This document shows, one piece after another, positions 50,901 to 60,231 of a stretch of 64,000 nt of DNA. Position 1 is the first letter of the stretch. Each line of letters begins with the position of its first letter. The position numbers and the translations under genes are program-made. The notes beneath the pieces are model-generated. The model had not been told where the DNA came from. It ran no database searches and saw only the letters and a program-made list of their open reading frames with translations. Origin of the DNA: Bradyrhizobium sp. NP1 (lineage in GTDB: Bacteria > Pseudomonadota > Alphaproteobacteria > Rhizobiales > Xanthobacteraceae). Where the stretch lies: NCBI RefSeq assembly GCF_030378205.1, contig NZ_CP127385.1:4070001-4134000 (forward strand). Direction: 5' to 3'.

Positions 50901-52568
50901 ATGCCAGCCGATCTGATCATTGAAGGCTCGAAGATCATCACGCTCGCCGGTTCGTCGCGACCGGCTGACGCCATTGGCGTGCGCGATGGCCGCATCGCCG
51001 CTGTCGGCCCGTCCGGGGAGGTCCGCCAGCTGTTGGGGCCCGCGACCCGCCTGATCGACGGTTCCGGAAAGACCGTTATCCCCGGCATGTTTGATGCTCA
51101 TCCGCACATGGATCGCCAGGGGCTCAAGGCGCGAGGCGGAATCCCCTTGGACGGGTGCAAATCGATCGCCGACATTCTTGACGTCATACGCGAGGCCGTC
51201 GCGCGCACGCCCGAGGGCGAATGGGTCGTGCTGATGCCGATGGGCACGCCTCCGACGGATTATGTCTACAAGCCGGAGCAACTGACTGAGGGGCGGTTTC
51301 CGACCCGGCACGATCTGGACAAGGTGTCCCCCAAACATCCGGTCTACATCCGCGCGCCGTGGGGCTGGTGGAGTCACCGTCCTTTCCCCTCGGTGGCGAA
51401 CACCCGCGCCATTGAGCTTGCCGGCGTGACGAAGAACACCGAGCTTCCCTACAACACGAGGGCGCTGGTCGACCAAAAGGGCGAGCTGTCCGGCGTTTTC
51501 CTCGATCGCAATTACGCGCCGGTGATCGAATATACCCTGTTCCGATGCGTCCCGCGTCTGACCTATGAGGATCGCGTCGCCGGCGTTCGGCTCGGCTCGG
51601 CGGCCTATAGCGCCGTGGGGACCACGTCGGCTTATGAAGGTCACGGCCTGACGCCCGCGATCATCGACGCCTACAAGACCGTTCATGCCGCGGGCGAGCT
51701 CAGCGTGCGGATGCAGATCCCGCTCAGCGTGCCGACAGCGGCATTCGACAATCGGAAGGTCGCCGACATCCTCTACCACTGGGCCGACGCGTTGCGCGAT
51801 CGCGGCTCCGGCGACCAGATGCTGCGGTTCGAAGGCGTCTGTTTCGATGTCGGTGATGCCACGGTCGCGAACATCATCAGCCGCGACTACCCGTATGAGC
51901 AATGGGCGGGGCATTTCTATCAATCGCTGCCGCATGATCGCTTCGTCGAACTGGGCGTGCTCGCCGCACAGCTCGGGCTGCGCATGAACTGCCTGGTTTG
52001 CTACGACCTTGAACGGGTTCTGCGGGCCTATGAGGCCATCGATCGGCAGATCCGCATCAGGGACCGTCGCTGGGTCATCATCCACGTCACGCAGGCGAGC
52101 CCCGACCAGATCCGCCGGATCAAGGAGCTCGGACTTGTGGCGACCATCACGCCCGGCTTCATGTACATGGCTTCCGACCGGTTTGGCCTGGACAAGCTGG
52201 GGCAGCAGGGAACGCCGATCCGCGAGTTCATCGACGCCGGAATACCGACGGCGCTTTCAACCGACAACGTGCCCTATTCGATGTTCTTCGCGATGTGGCA
52301 GGCGCTGTCGCGATGGGACAATGACTCCGGCTCGAAGCTCGGCGAAAGCCGGTTGTCTCGTGAGGAGGCGCTTAGACTATCGACCGTCACGGGCCATCAA
52401 TTGACCTGGAGCGAAGGTGATCGCGGCACGCTCGAGGTCGGAAAGGTCGCGGACTTCCTCGTCGTGGGTGACGATCCGCTGACCTGCGATGAGATCGCCG
52501 TGAAGGACATTCCGGTCGAGCGCACGTTCGTGTCGGGCCGGGAAGTCTTTACGGCGCCCAACGTCTGA
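50901..52568 (+). CDS. Amidohydrolase-3 family metal-dependent hydrolase
   Basis: 555 residues. Amidohydrolase fold: ADLIIEGSKIITLAG, VIPGMFDAHPHMDRQG (metal HxH), GTTSAYEGHG, WVIIHVTQASPDQIRRIKEL, GIPTALSTDNVPYSMFFAMW (Asp) and C-terminal GTLEVGKVADFLVVGDDPLT. It is of the YtcJ-like group, which hydrolyses amides or related bonds; substrate unknown. GGAGG lies 10 bases before ATG 50901. It appears to be the first gene of a catabolic unit with the MFS and aldehyde dehydrogenase genes. Confidence 0.9.
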   Translation: MPADLIIEGSKIITLAGSSRPADAIGVRDGRIAAVGPSGEVRQLLGPATRLIDGSGKTVIPGMFDAHPHMDRQGLKARGGIPLDGCKSIADILDVIREAVARTPEGEWVVLMPMGTPPTDYVYKPEQLTEGRFPTRHDLDKVSPKHPVYIRAPWGWWSHRPFPSVANTRAIELAGVTKNTELPYNTRALVDQKGELSGVFLDRNYAPVIEYTLFRCVPRLTYEDRVAGVRLGSAAYSAVGTTSAYEGHGLTPAIIDAYKTVHAAGELSVRMQIPLSVPTAAFDNRKVADILYHWADALRDRGSGDQMLRFEGVCFDVGDATVANIISRDYPYEQWAGHFYQSLPHDRFVELGVLAAQLGLRMNCLVCYDLERVLRAYEAIDRQIRIRDRRWVIIHVTQASPDQIRRIKELGLVATITPGFMYMASDRFGLDKLGQQGTPIREFIDAGIPTALSTDNVPYSMFFAMWQALSRWDNDSGSKLGESRLSREEALRLSTVTGHQLTWSEGDRGTLEVGKVADFLVVGDDPLTCDEIAVKDIPVERTFVSGREVFTAPNV

Positions 52569-52628
52569 GCCCCGCCCATCCCGACCGATACGGCAACGCC
52601 TTGACGATTTGAGCGCAGGAAATTTTCA

Positions 52629-53933
52629 ATGACCGTACAATCATCCACCAGCAGCATCCCCAACCGCTGGATACAGCTCGTTGCCGGCATCGTTTGCACC
52701 GTGATGGTCGCAAATCTGCAATATGGCTGGACCTACTTCGTCGATCCCATCGACGCCCAGCATCATTGGGGACGCGAGGCGATCCAGTGGGGGTTCACGA
52801 TCTTCGTCGCTACGGCGACATGGCTGGTCCCCATCGAAGGCTGGTTCGTCGATCGATATGGACCTCGTTTGATTGTCGCGATCGGAGGCGTGCTTGTTGC
52901 CCTGGCCTGGGTGATCAATTCGTACGCCCAGTCCCTCCCGATGCTCTATCTGGGCATGGCGCTATCAGGAATTGGTAACGGGGCGGTCTGGGGCACGTGC
53001 ATCGCCAATGCCCTCAAATGGTTTCCCGACCGACGCGGACTGGCCGCAGGGTTGACTGCCATGGGTTACGGCGGAGGTGCGGCGCTGACGGTCGTTCCGA
53101 TCATCAAGGTCATCGGAGCTCATGGCTATGAAGCAGCGTTTTTCTGGTTCGGACTGGGCCAGGGCTGCATCCTCGTGGTGATGAGCCTATTCCTTGTGGC
53201 GCCCCCGTTGTCGCTCACGCAGAACTCGGACTCCGCCAGTGCGGTTGGAGGCGGCGCTACCCCGTTCGAGATGCTCAGGACGCCCATCTTCTGGGTCATC
53301 TACCTGATGTTCATCACCGTTGCCGCCAGCGGCCTGATCGTAACCGCCCAGCTCGGTCCGATCCTGAACGACTACAAGATCGCCAACGTTGCCGTAGACC
53401 TGGTGGTCCTGTCCTCGACCGTGCTGGTTGCCTCCGCCGTGGTCGACAATGTCCTCAACGGGCTGGCGCGCCCGGTCTTTGGCTGGGTGTCGGATCACAT
53501 TGGCCGTGAAAATACGATGACGATCGTGTTCGTGCTCGGCGCCGGCGCGTATTGGGCCTTGGGTTCGTTCGGAAAGGATCCGTATCTCTTCATTCTCACG
53601 GCTGGCCTGATCTACTTCACCTGGGGAGAGATCTATGGATTGTTCCCGGCTGTTTGCACCGACTTCTTCGGCTCGCGCTACGCCGCGACAAATGCCGGCA
53701 TCGTCTATACCGGCAAGGGAATTGCGGCCTGGCTGGTGCCGGTTGCAAGCTGGCTGAGAGATTACTCCGGCGGTTGGTATTCGGTCTTCATTGTTGCGAT
53801 GATCGCAAACCTCGCGGTCGCGGCAATGGCCTTCTTCGTGCTGAAACCCGCGCGAAAAAGCCAGGTGGCGATGGCCGCCAAACGGCATGTCGCCCTGACA
53901 AGCGCGTCATCGCCCGGCCTGCATGCCTCCTAG
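52629..53933 (+). CDS. MFS transporter, oxalate/formate-antiporter-like
   Basis: 434 residues and 12 helices. RWIQLVAGIVCTVMVANLQY, GWTYFVDPIDAQHHWGREAI, LSGIGNGAVWGTCIANALKW, FPDRRGLAAGLTAMGYGGGA match the OFA (oxalate/formate antiporter) family, which moves carboxylates. It is 60 bases after the amidohydrolase, in one transcription unit by position. It probably imports the substrate or exports a product. Confidence 0.9.
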   Translation: MTVQSSTSSIPNRWIQLVAGIVCTVMVANLQYGWTYFVDPIDAQHHWGREAIQWGFTIFVATATWLVPIEGWFVDRYGPRLIVAIGGVLVALAWVINSYAQSLPMLYLGMALSGIGNGAVWGTCIANALKWFPDRRGLAAGLTAMGYGGGAALTVVPIIKVIGAHGYEAAFFWFGLGQGCILVVMSLFLVAPPLSLTQNSDSASAVGGGATPFEMLRTPIFWVIYLMFITVAASGLIVTAQLGPILNDYKIANVAVDLVVLSSTVLVASAVVDNVLNGLARPVFGWVSDHIGRENTMTIVFVLGAGAYWALGSFGKDPYLFILTAGLIYFTWGEIYGLFPAVCTDFFGSRYAATNAGIVYTGKGIAAWLVPVASWLRDYSGGWYSVFIVAMIANLAVAAMAFFVLKPARKSQVAMAAKRHVALTSASSPGLHAS

Positions 53934-54003
53934 TGTCCCCGATTCCGAAGTTCGCATCATTTGGCGGCCCCGTTTTGCGAACTTCGGAATCGAAGGACAC
54001 TAG
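53930..54003. repeat. Palindromic CTAG-bounded element, CCGAAGTTCGCA family, copy 2
   Basis: 74 bases. Ends CTAGTGTCC/GGACACTAG and inner stem GATTCCGAAGTTCGCA/TGCGAACTTCGGAATC. It begins at the MFS stop codon, which lies inside its first bases. It matches 33454-33527 in reverse orientation. Confidence 0.92.
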
Positions 54004-54015
54004 AAAATCATGATT

Positions 54016-54093
54016 CCAGTGTGGCTTTGGTTCAGAAGTCCGTATGACGAACACGCGGCAACAATGATACGGACTTCTGAACCGCCACACTGG
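54016..54093. repeat. Palindromic element with TTCAGAAGTCCGTAT stem
   Basis: 78 bases. Ends CCAGTGTGGC/GCCACACTGG and inner 15-bp stem TTCAGAAGTCCGTAT/ATACGGACTTCTGAA. The loop (GAACACGCGGCAACAATG) resembles the loop of 20545-20622 (GGAGACGCGGCGAATG) while the stem differs. Confidence 0.9.
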
Positions 54094-54192
54094 GACTTGA
54101 CCAACTGGCCGATGACCTTTCAATGGCCCGGCAAACTCTGCTGCGGGTCGATGGCGAGGACCGCGGCGCATTGACCAGGCTGGAGAAGCATC

Positions 54193-55629
54193 ATGACCTA
54201 CCCGAATGTCCTTCTGTACATCGACGGCAAATGGCGTCCCGCCGGGTCCGGTCGGACCATCCGCGTCATCAACCCGGCAACGGAAGAGGCAATCGGAACC
54301 GTCGCTCATGCCGAAAAGGCCGACCTCGACGAGGCGCTGGCCGCGGCCGAGAAGGGTTTCAAGGCCTGGCGAGTTGTTTCGCCGTATGATCGCTCCAAGG
54401 TGATGCGCAAGGCCGCCGAGCTGATGCGCGAGCGTGCCGACACGATCGCGACCATGATGACAATGGAACAAGGCAAGACGCTTGCCGAGGCCAGGATCGA
54501 AACCTTGGCGGCCGCTGACATCATCGAATGGTTCGCCGAAGAAGGCCGCCGGTCCTACGGACGTCTTGTCCCGGCCCGCGCGCCGGGCGTCTACCAGATG
54601 GTGATCAAGGAGGCCGTTGGTCCGGTTGCTGCCTTTACGCCATGGAATTTTCCGATCAACCAGGTCGTGCGCAAGCTGAGTGCGGCGCTCGCCGCCGGCT
54701 GCTCGATCATCGTCAAGGCGCCCGAGGAGACGCCGGCATCGCCTGCGGAATTGATCCGGGCCTTCGCCGATGCCGGAGTGCCGGCCGGCGTAATCAACCT
54801 TGTTTACGGCGTGCCTTCGGAAATCTCCGAATACCTGATCCCTCACCCGACCATCCGAAAGATTTCTTTCACCGGCTCGACCAAGGTGGGCAAGGATCTC
54901 GCGGCCATCGCCGGCCAGCACATGAAGCGCGTGACCATGGAGCTTGGTGGCCATGCGCCGGTCATCGTCTTCGATGATGCGGACGTGGAGGCAGCGGCGA
55001 AGATCATGGTTGCCGCCAAATACCGCAATGCCGGCCAGGTCTGCATCTCTCCGACCCGCTTCCTGGTGCAGGAAGGCGTCTACGACAAATTCGTCACGCA
55101 GTTTGTCGACGGCGCCAAGTCCATCAAGGTCGGAAACGGTCTTGATCCCGATTCCAGGATGGGAGCGCTGGCAAACGATCGCCGCGTCACGGCGATCGAA
55201 GGCATGGTGCAGGATGCCGTCGGCAAGGGCGCGAAGCTGGCTGCTGGCGGAAACCGGGTGGGCAACAAGGGCTATTTCTTCGAACCGACGGTCGTGGTGG
55301 ACGTGCCGAAATCGGCGCGCGCGATGAACGAGGAGCCGTTCGCCCCACTGGCGTTGATCTCGCCGTTTTCGAAGTTCGATGACGCCGCGCAGGAGGCCAA
55401 CCGGCTGCCGTTCGGTCTGGCATCCTATGCCTTCACCAGGTCCGCGAAGACCGCGACGGCGATTGGCGCCGCCGTCGAAGCAGGAATGATGTCGATCAAC
55501 AGCTTCGCTCTTGCGCTGCCTGAAGTACCATTCGGCGGCATCAAGGATTCCGGCTACGGTTCGGAAGGCGGCAGCGAGGCGCTGGAGGCCTATCTCAACA
55601 CCAAGTTCATCACCCAGACCGGGGTGTAG
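54193..55629 (+). CDS. NAD(P)-dependent aldehyde dehydrogenase, succinate-semialdehyde-type
   Basis: 478 residues. An aldehyde dehydrogenase with [20 protein letters not shown], the cofactor loop [12 protein letters not shown], catalytic Glu in [11 protein letters not shown], catalytic Cys in [12 protein letters not shown] and C-terminal [18 protein letters not shown]. It is closest in style to succinate-semialdehyde dehydrogenases, but substrate is uncertain. It is separated from the MFS gene by two repeat elements, so co-transcription may pass through two hairpins. Confidence 0.9.
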   Translation: MTYPNVLLYIDGKWRPAGSGRTIRVINPATEEAIGTVAHAEKADLDEALAAAEKGFKAWRVVSPYDRSKVMRKAAELMRERADTIATMMTMEQGKTLAEARIETLAAADIIEWFAEEGRRSYGRLVPARAPGVYQMVIKEAVGPVAAFTPWNFPINQVVRKLSAALAAGCSIIVKAPEETPASPAELIRAFADAGVPAGVINLVYGVPSEISEYLIPHPTIRKISFTGSTKVGKDLAAIAGQHMKRVTMELGGHAPVIVFDDADVEAAAKIMVAAKYRNAGQVCISPTRFLVQEGVYDKFVTQFVDGAKSIKVGNGLDPDSRMGALANDRRVTAIEGMVQDAVGKGAKLAAGGNRVGNKGYFFEPTVVVDVPKSARAMNEEPFAPLALISPFSKFDDAAQEANRLPFGLASYAFTRSAKTATAIGAAVEAGMMSINSFALALPEVPFGGIKDSGYGSEGGSEALEAYLNTKFITQTGV

Positions 55630-55715
55630 AAATCAGGCGAAGCCACCAACGGCCTGCGCTTCTCGCGGGCTCGAGGCGCTTGCGCGCGCGATCGGCGATG
55701 GCGTGCTGTCGGCTG

Positions 55716-55970
55716 CTATGGCGTGACCAGCAGACCAAGCATGGCGTCGCAGGCTCTCTCGGCCTCGATCAACGTGCCAAAGGGCGAGCCGCCGACCTTG
55801 ATGGCGCATCTGTTTTCATAGATCGGTCGCCACGATGCGACGAAACCTGGACGTCCATGCAGACCGGGACCGGCGCGGGTCTCATAGCTGATCACGAAGG
55901 AGAAGCCGTTGCTGTTCGCGTTCCAAATCTGCATGTTCTCGACGGGACTGATGACGCGACTGAACTGCAT
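55716..55970 (-). CDS. Small hypothetical protein
   Basis: 84 residues: NMQIWNANSNGFSFVISYET, GPGLHGRPGFVASWRPIYEN, RCAIKVGGSPFGTLIEAERA. It looks like a compact beta-alpha domain. I recall similar short Bradyrhizobium proteins of unknown function. A second ATG at 55934 could also start it. Confidence 0.7.
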   Translation of the reverse strand: MQFSRVISPVENMQIWNANSNGFSFVISYETRAGPGLHGRPGFVASWRPIYENRCAIKVGGSPFGTLIEAERACDAMLGLLVTP

Positions 55971-56174
55971 AGCTCACCCGATATACGCCCCACCTGTGGA
56001 AAGGACACTGATTCGGGGAATCGGAAAAATGCAGATGCACTGACCTAATATGCGGCTTTCCCCAGTTGACTGATATGCTTTCGCGATCGGCACTCGGCGT
56101 TTTGCGTTCCGCAAATGAACGAACCACGTGTAGCCATGCGCATCCAGGCGGAATTCACCTGAGAGCAGACAAGA

Positions 56175-57413
56175 ATGCCCAACAACCCCCCGCCCATCGA
56201 CGGCGCCCGGGTCCTTGCCGACCTCAACACGCTGCGCGGCATCGGCACCTATAGGACCGGCGTGCACAAGCCGACCTTTTCGGATGCACATATGGGCTCG
56301 CTGCGATGGCTCGCGGAGCGGCTGCCCGAGGCGGGCCTTGCGGCTGAGGTCGACGGCATCGGCAACGTGGTCGGTACAAGCGCAAAGCCCGGTCCAAAGC
56401 TGCTCGCCGGCTCGCATCTCGAAAGCCAGAATTTCGCCGGCTGGCTCGACGGGCCGCTCGGCGTCGTCTACGCGCTGGAGGCCGCGCGCGTCATCAACCC
56501 CGACGCCACGATCCGCGGCGCGGTCGAGGTCGCATCGTGGTGCGACGAGGAAGGCCATTTCGGCCACTTCCTCGGCAGCCGCTCCTATGTCGGCGCGCTC
56601 ACCGAGGCCGATATCGACGCCGCGCGCGACCGCAACAGCGATCGAACCATGCGCGAGGCGCTCGCCAGCGCAGGCCTCGCCGGCCGGCCGCGTGTCACGG
56701 CTGAGCGCGGGCGCCACGTCGGCTATCTCGAAGCCCATATCGAGCAGGGCGAGACGCTGGAAAGCGCAGACCTTTCGATCGGCGTCGTCACCTCCATCGT
56801 CGGCATCTGGCAGTACCGCATCGTCTTCACCGGCGAGCAGAACCACGCCGGCACCACGCGCATGGCGATCCGGAAGGATGCCGGCCTGGCGATGTCGCGG
56901 TTCTGCGTCGCGGTCGATGAATCCTTCCCGAAACTATCCGGACCGCGCACGGTCTGGACCACCGGCCGCATGACGCTCGATCCGGGCGCGCCGAGCATCA
57001 TCCCCGGCCGCGCCGAGATGCTGTTCCAGATCCGCGACGACGACGCGGGGGTGATCGCGCGGCTCGAGCAGCATTTGCGCGCGCTGGCAGCCGATGTCAC
57101 CGCACAGGGCGGCTGCGTCGTCGAGGTCGAGCGGATCCGCACCGGGACGCCGGCGCGGATGGACGCCGGATTCCAGGATGCGATCGAGGCGGCAGCCAGG
57201 GATCTCGCGGGCGGCAAGTCGCTGCGCATGCCGAGCGGCGCCGGCCATGATGCCCAGGTGCTTGCCACCATCATGCCCGCGGGCATGCTGTTCGTGCCCT
57301 CGATCGGCGGCATCAGCCATCACTGGCATGAGAACACCGCCGATGCCGACATCGTCACCGGCGCCGCCGTGTTCGTCGACGCCTGCCTGCGCCTGCTCGC
57401 CAGCACTTCGTGA
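56175..57413 (+). CDS. M20 family Zn-dependent hydrolase (hydantoinase/carbamoylase type)
   Basis: 412 residues. It is like allantoate amidohydrolase or N-carbamoyl amino acid hydrolase. Metal motifs: GSHLESQNFAGWLDGPLGV, SWCDEEGHFGHFLGSRSYVG, YLEAHIEQGETLE and GISHHWHENT; dimerisation-domain motif QNHAGTTRMAIRKDAG. The usual GSHxDS reads GSHLES here. It acts in the cytoplasm on ureido or carbamoyl compounds. It stands alone, with no purine or pyrimidine gene nearby. Confidence 0.88.
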   Translation: MPNNPPPIDGARVLADLNTLRGIGTYRTGVHKPTFSDAHMGSLRWLAERLPEAGLAAEVDGIGNVVGTSAKPGPKLLAGSHLESQNFAGWLDGPLGVVYALEAARVINPDATIRGAVEVASWCDEEGHFGHFLGSRSYVGALTEADIDAARDRNSDRTMREALASAGLAGRPRVTAERGRHVGYLEAHIEQGETLESADLSIGVVTSIVGIWQYRIVFTGEQNHAGTTRMAIRKDAGLAMSRFCVAVDESFPKLSGPRTVWTTGRMTLDPGAPSIIPGRAEMLFQIRDDDAGVIARLEQHLRALAADVTAQGGCVVEVERIRTGTPARMDAGFQDAIEAAARDLAGGKSLRMPSGAGHDAQVLATIMPAGMLFVPSIGGISHHWHENTADADIVTGAAVFVDACLRLLASTS

Positions 57414-57432
57414 GCGGGCAACGCGAGCCGGT

Positions 57433-57723
57433 TCAGCAGCCCCGGCAGATCGACTGTACCATCTTCGCCACGCGCGCGTCCTCGCGGTCGACAACGGGAT
57501 CGCCGGTGCCGAGCCCCGGCCCTTTCATCCGGGCGGTGCTGCCGCCCGATGAGGACAGCGCAGTTCCGGCCGAATTGGTGCCGGGCGCGAGCGCGCTCGA
57601 TCCGGAGGCGCCGCCGCTGATGGATGAATGATGCATTCCGCCCATGCCGCCGCCGCGGGCGAACGCCGCGGTGGAAAGACCGAGGCAGAGGGCGAGCGAA
57701 AGGGAGAGCAGTTTCTTTTTCAT
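57433..57723 (-). CDS. Secreted Gly/Ser-rich protein with ICRGC tail
   Basis: 96 residues. Signal peptide (KKKLLSLSLALCLGLSTAAF, then AR), a Gly/Met/Ser/His-rich part (GGGMGGMHHSSISGGASGSS), then a conserved-looking end EDARVAKMVQSICRGC. AAGGAC precedes ATG 57723. The final ICRGC is also the end of the unrelated-length protein at 58647. Confidence 0.72.
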   Translation of the reverse strand: MKKKLLSLSLALCLGLSTAAFARGGGMGGMHHSSISGGASGSSALAPGTNSAGTALSSSGGSTARMKGPGLGTGDPVVDREDARVAKMVQSICRGC

Positions 57724-57864
57724 GACAAGCGTCCTTGGCTTGCAGCAACACACACCGTGATCACCGATCCGCCACACCTGTTCCGCAAATCCACGCCTTT
57801 ATAGGTAACGTTGCCGGTGCTATGGTCGGCGCAGGCATGACGAAGAATTGAGGAGTGAGGTCGG

Positions 57865-58143
57865 ATGCGCGTTTTCTGTGCCGCTGTGATCGTGGCGCTC
57901 GTGGGCAGCCCCGTCTATGCGCAGGACAAGCACATCCCCAAATACGGGGAAGAGGAAAAGGAAAAAAGCGCGACCGAGAAGGCCGGCGAGAAAGCCGCCG
58001 AGCGCGCCTACCAGCGCTCGCTCGGCAACATCCCGGATCAGGGACCGACCGATCCCTGGGGCGGCGTGCGCAGCGACGCTCCCAAGGCTTCTCCGACATC
58101 GGCGGCCAAGGCCAAGAAGACCAAGACCGGCAACGTGAACTGA
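57865..58143 (+). CDS. Small secreted charged protein
   Basis: 92 residues. Signal peptide MRVFCAAVIVALVGSPVYAQ, then a Lys/Glu-rich helix (KHIPKYGEEEKEKSATEKAG) and DQGPTDPWGGVRSDAP. No family known to me; the DPWGxVR motif occurs in short rhizobial exported proteins. Confidence 0.72.
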   Translation: MRVFCAAVIVALVGSPVYAQDKHIPKYGEEEKEKSATEKAGEKAAERAYQRSLGNIPDQGPTDPWGGVRSDAPKASPTSAAKAKKTKTGNVN

Positions 58144-58173
58144 CCCGCCAGCGGCCGGGGCGGTTGCGGGATG

Positions 58174-58395
58174 TCAGGCCCGCCGCCCCCAGGGAACGAC
58201 AGCCCATACCCGCTCGTGAAGGTAGTACCAGGCGACCTTGGTGATGAATTCCAGGCCCGCGATCGAGCCGGCGACATGGGCCTTGCCGGTGACCAGCCAA
58301 CTGATGGCAAATGTGTCCAAGGTGCCCAGCATCCGCCAGCTGACGGCTTTGAGGATTGATCTGGTATGGGTTTCCAACCCATGCAGAAAAGTCAC
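58174..58395 (-). CDS. DUF2061 membrane protein
   Basis: 73 residues. RSILKAVSWRMLGTLDTFAI, SWLVTGKAHVAGSIAGLEFI, TKVAWYYLHERVWAVVPWGR matches DUF2061, two-helix proteins often fused to or near sulfate-assimilation enzymes. Here it stands alone. Function unknown. Confidence 0.88.
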   Translation of the reverse strand: MTFLHGLETHTRSILKAVSWRMLGTLDTFAISWLVTGKAHVAGSIAGLEFITKVAWYYLHERVWAVVPWGRRA

Positions 58396-58420
58396 CCGGC
58401 GTGTCTCCCCTTGCTAGACC

Positions 58421-58484
58421 AAGGCTTACGAAGCCAAGGCTTACGAAGCGAAGGCTTGCAGGCCTAGGCTTGCAGGCCCAGGCC
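58421..58484. repeat. Short tandem repeat
   Basis: AAGGCTTACGAAGCC twice (second copy ends in G), then AGGCTTGCAGGCC twice. Units of about 14-15 bases share AGGCTT. It lies in the gap after the DUF2061 start. Confidence 0.7.
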
Positions 58485-58646
58485 AGACCCTATCATGCCA
58501 CCGGCCTCGATCCGGTTCCGCAACTGCGGCTTTCCACGTTGATTTAGGCCCGCGTGTGCATTCATTTTGCCAGAACCTGCGAAAAACTCATTGAAATGAC
58601 TGACGATCCTCGCCAAGACGCATCGAAACTGGCCGGAGGGGCAAAA

Positions 58647-58928
58647 ATGAGACTGATGGCTGTGCTCGCGCTGCTCGCGATCAGCGCGCCCTGCCAGGCG
58701 GCGCAGACCGAGAAGCCGGACTGCAAGACGATCACCGATCCGGCCACCCGGCTCGCCTGCTATGACAAGGCCAATCCACCGCTGGCGACCTTTCCGACGC
58801 CGCCGCCCCACTCGACGCCCTACCGTGGCCCGGGAGCCGGCGCCACGACCGGCACGACCGAAGGCTCGCCCGACGAGGACGAGGCGCGGGTCAACGCGCA
58901 GCTCAGGAATATCTGCCGGGGCTGCTAG
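58647..58928 (+). CDS. Secreted Cys-containing protein with ICRGC tail
   Basis: 93 residues. Signal peptide MRLMAVLALLAISAPCQA, then CKTITDPATRLACYDKANPP, a pattern (CxxIxDxxxRLACYD) known from exported proteins of several proteobacteria, a Pro/Gly/Thr linker and a C-terminal RVNAQLRNICRGC. GGAGGGG lies before ATG 58647. Confidence 0.78.
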   Translation: MRLMAVLALLAISAPCQAAQTEKPDCKTITDPATRLACYDKANPPLATFPTPPPHSTPYRGPGAGATTGTTEGSPDEDEARVNAQLRNICRGC

Positions 58929-59100
58929 ACATCGGCGGAGCTGCCATTTTTCCAAACAGGACCATGCTCGAACAAGAATCAAGCGCGCGATTTGCGGTTC
59001 AACCCAATCCATCCCGCTTTGGAGATAATCGGCCACCGCGAAACTTGGTCGCGCCCGCTGGCGGTGGATTGCGGCACAAAGGCGCCTTATTTGCTCATAG

Positions 59101-60141
59101 ATGAACCTTCTTGAATCGCTTCCCACCGTCATCGGCACCGCGGCCGTCGCGCCAGCCCTGCTGATCCTGTGGCTGGTGATTGCCGCCGACGAGCGGCCGG
59201 GTCCTCCGCTCAAGGTCTGGACAGCGTTCGTGCTCGGCGCAGCCAGCATCTCGCTGCTCGGTCTCGTCCGCGCGCCCTTCGCAAGACTTGTGGCGGCGCC
59301 CGAAAATCCCTGGGTCGCCGAGATCCTGCACTCCGTGCTGGGGGTCGCCTTCCCCGAGGAAACCGTCAAGATTCTCGTCATTGCGCTGATTGCGATGACG
59401 CGGCGCCGGCCGCTCGCCGATCCGATGGATACCGTGGTCTACGGCGCGGCCGCAGGCCTCGGTTTCGCGGCTTACGAAAACCTCGCCTATCTGGTCCAGC
59501 ATGCCGAGATGTGGCGCTCACTGGCGGCGCTGCGCAGCGTGCTCACCGTGCCGTTTCACGGCGCGCTCGGCGTCATCGCCGGCGCCTATATGGCGATCGC
59601 GCGGTCGGGCACCGCGCTCGGCGCGCACCGCCATCATCGCGACTGGGCGCGCCTGTCGAGCTGGGCGCTGATGCTGCTCGGCCCGGTGGCGCTGCACGCT
59701 GCCTTCGACTATCCGCTGCTGACCCTGCAGCGCCACCCGGATCTGGACCCGACCGTCCGGCTCTGGCTCGGCGCCGCCAGCGTGGTGATCGGCTTCTCCT
59801 CGATGGCCTTTGCCGCGCGGCTGGTGCGCCGCATCGGCCGGCATCACGCGCCGCGCACGCCGATCGCCCGCGAGCGGCTTTCCCAGCTGAGAAAAATGTG
59901 GGCGCTGCTGGTCATCGGCAGCGGCGCGGGCTTCGCCGGCCTCGCCTTCGTGCTCACCTCGCTGCATCACTGGCTGGTCAACCCCGACCGCAACGTGGCG
60001 CTGCTGCTGATCCCGATCGGGCTGACCTCGATCCTGCTCGGCGCCGCCCTTCTGATCGCGACCACCGCGGTCTATTTCCTCGGGCGTAACCGGCTGCGGG
60101 CGACCTTCGACGGCTTCTCGTCGGTGCCGGGCGGCGGCTAG
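59101..60141 (+). CDS. PrsW family intramembrane protease-like protein
   Basis: 346 residues and 8-9 helices. PrsW hallmarks are GVAFPEETVKILVIAL with the paired Glu near residues 86-87, GAAAGLGFAAYENLAYLVQH and VPFHGALGVIAGAYMAIAR with the His. PrsW cleaves anti-sigma factors or other membrane proteins in some bacteria. No anti-sigma gene is adjacent. The C-terminal 100 residues add helices. Confidence 0.85.
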   Translation: MNLLESLPTVIGTAAVAPALLILWLVIAADERPGPPLKVWTAFVLGAASISLLGLVRAPFARLVAAPENPWVAEILHSVLGVAFPEETVKILVIALIAMTRRRPLADPMDTVVYGAAAGLGFAAYENLAYLVQHAEMWRSLAALRSVLTVPFHGALGVIAGAYMAIARSGTALGAHRHHRDWARLSSWALMLLGPVALHAAFDYPLLTLQRHPDLDPTVRLWLGAASVVIGFSSMAFAARLVRRIGRHHAPRTPIARERLSQLRKMWALLVIGSGAGFAGLAFVLTSLHHWLVNPDRNVALLLIPIGLTSILLGAALLIATTAVYFLGRNRLRATFDGFSSVPGGG

Positions 60142-60231
60142 CAAGCTGCTGTCGGACACGGCTGCGCCCCCTAGATAACGTCACGTGAGACGGCTATCGT
60201 TCCCGTCATCGCCGGTAGCGGGAGATTCGCC

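Noticed and set aside
58356..58547. 63-codon frame with repeated PRLTK
   Set aside because: The repeat comes from the short DNA tandem array and the frame overlaps the DUF2061 start on the other strand; not credible as a gene.
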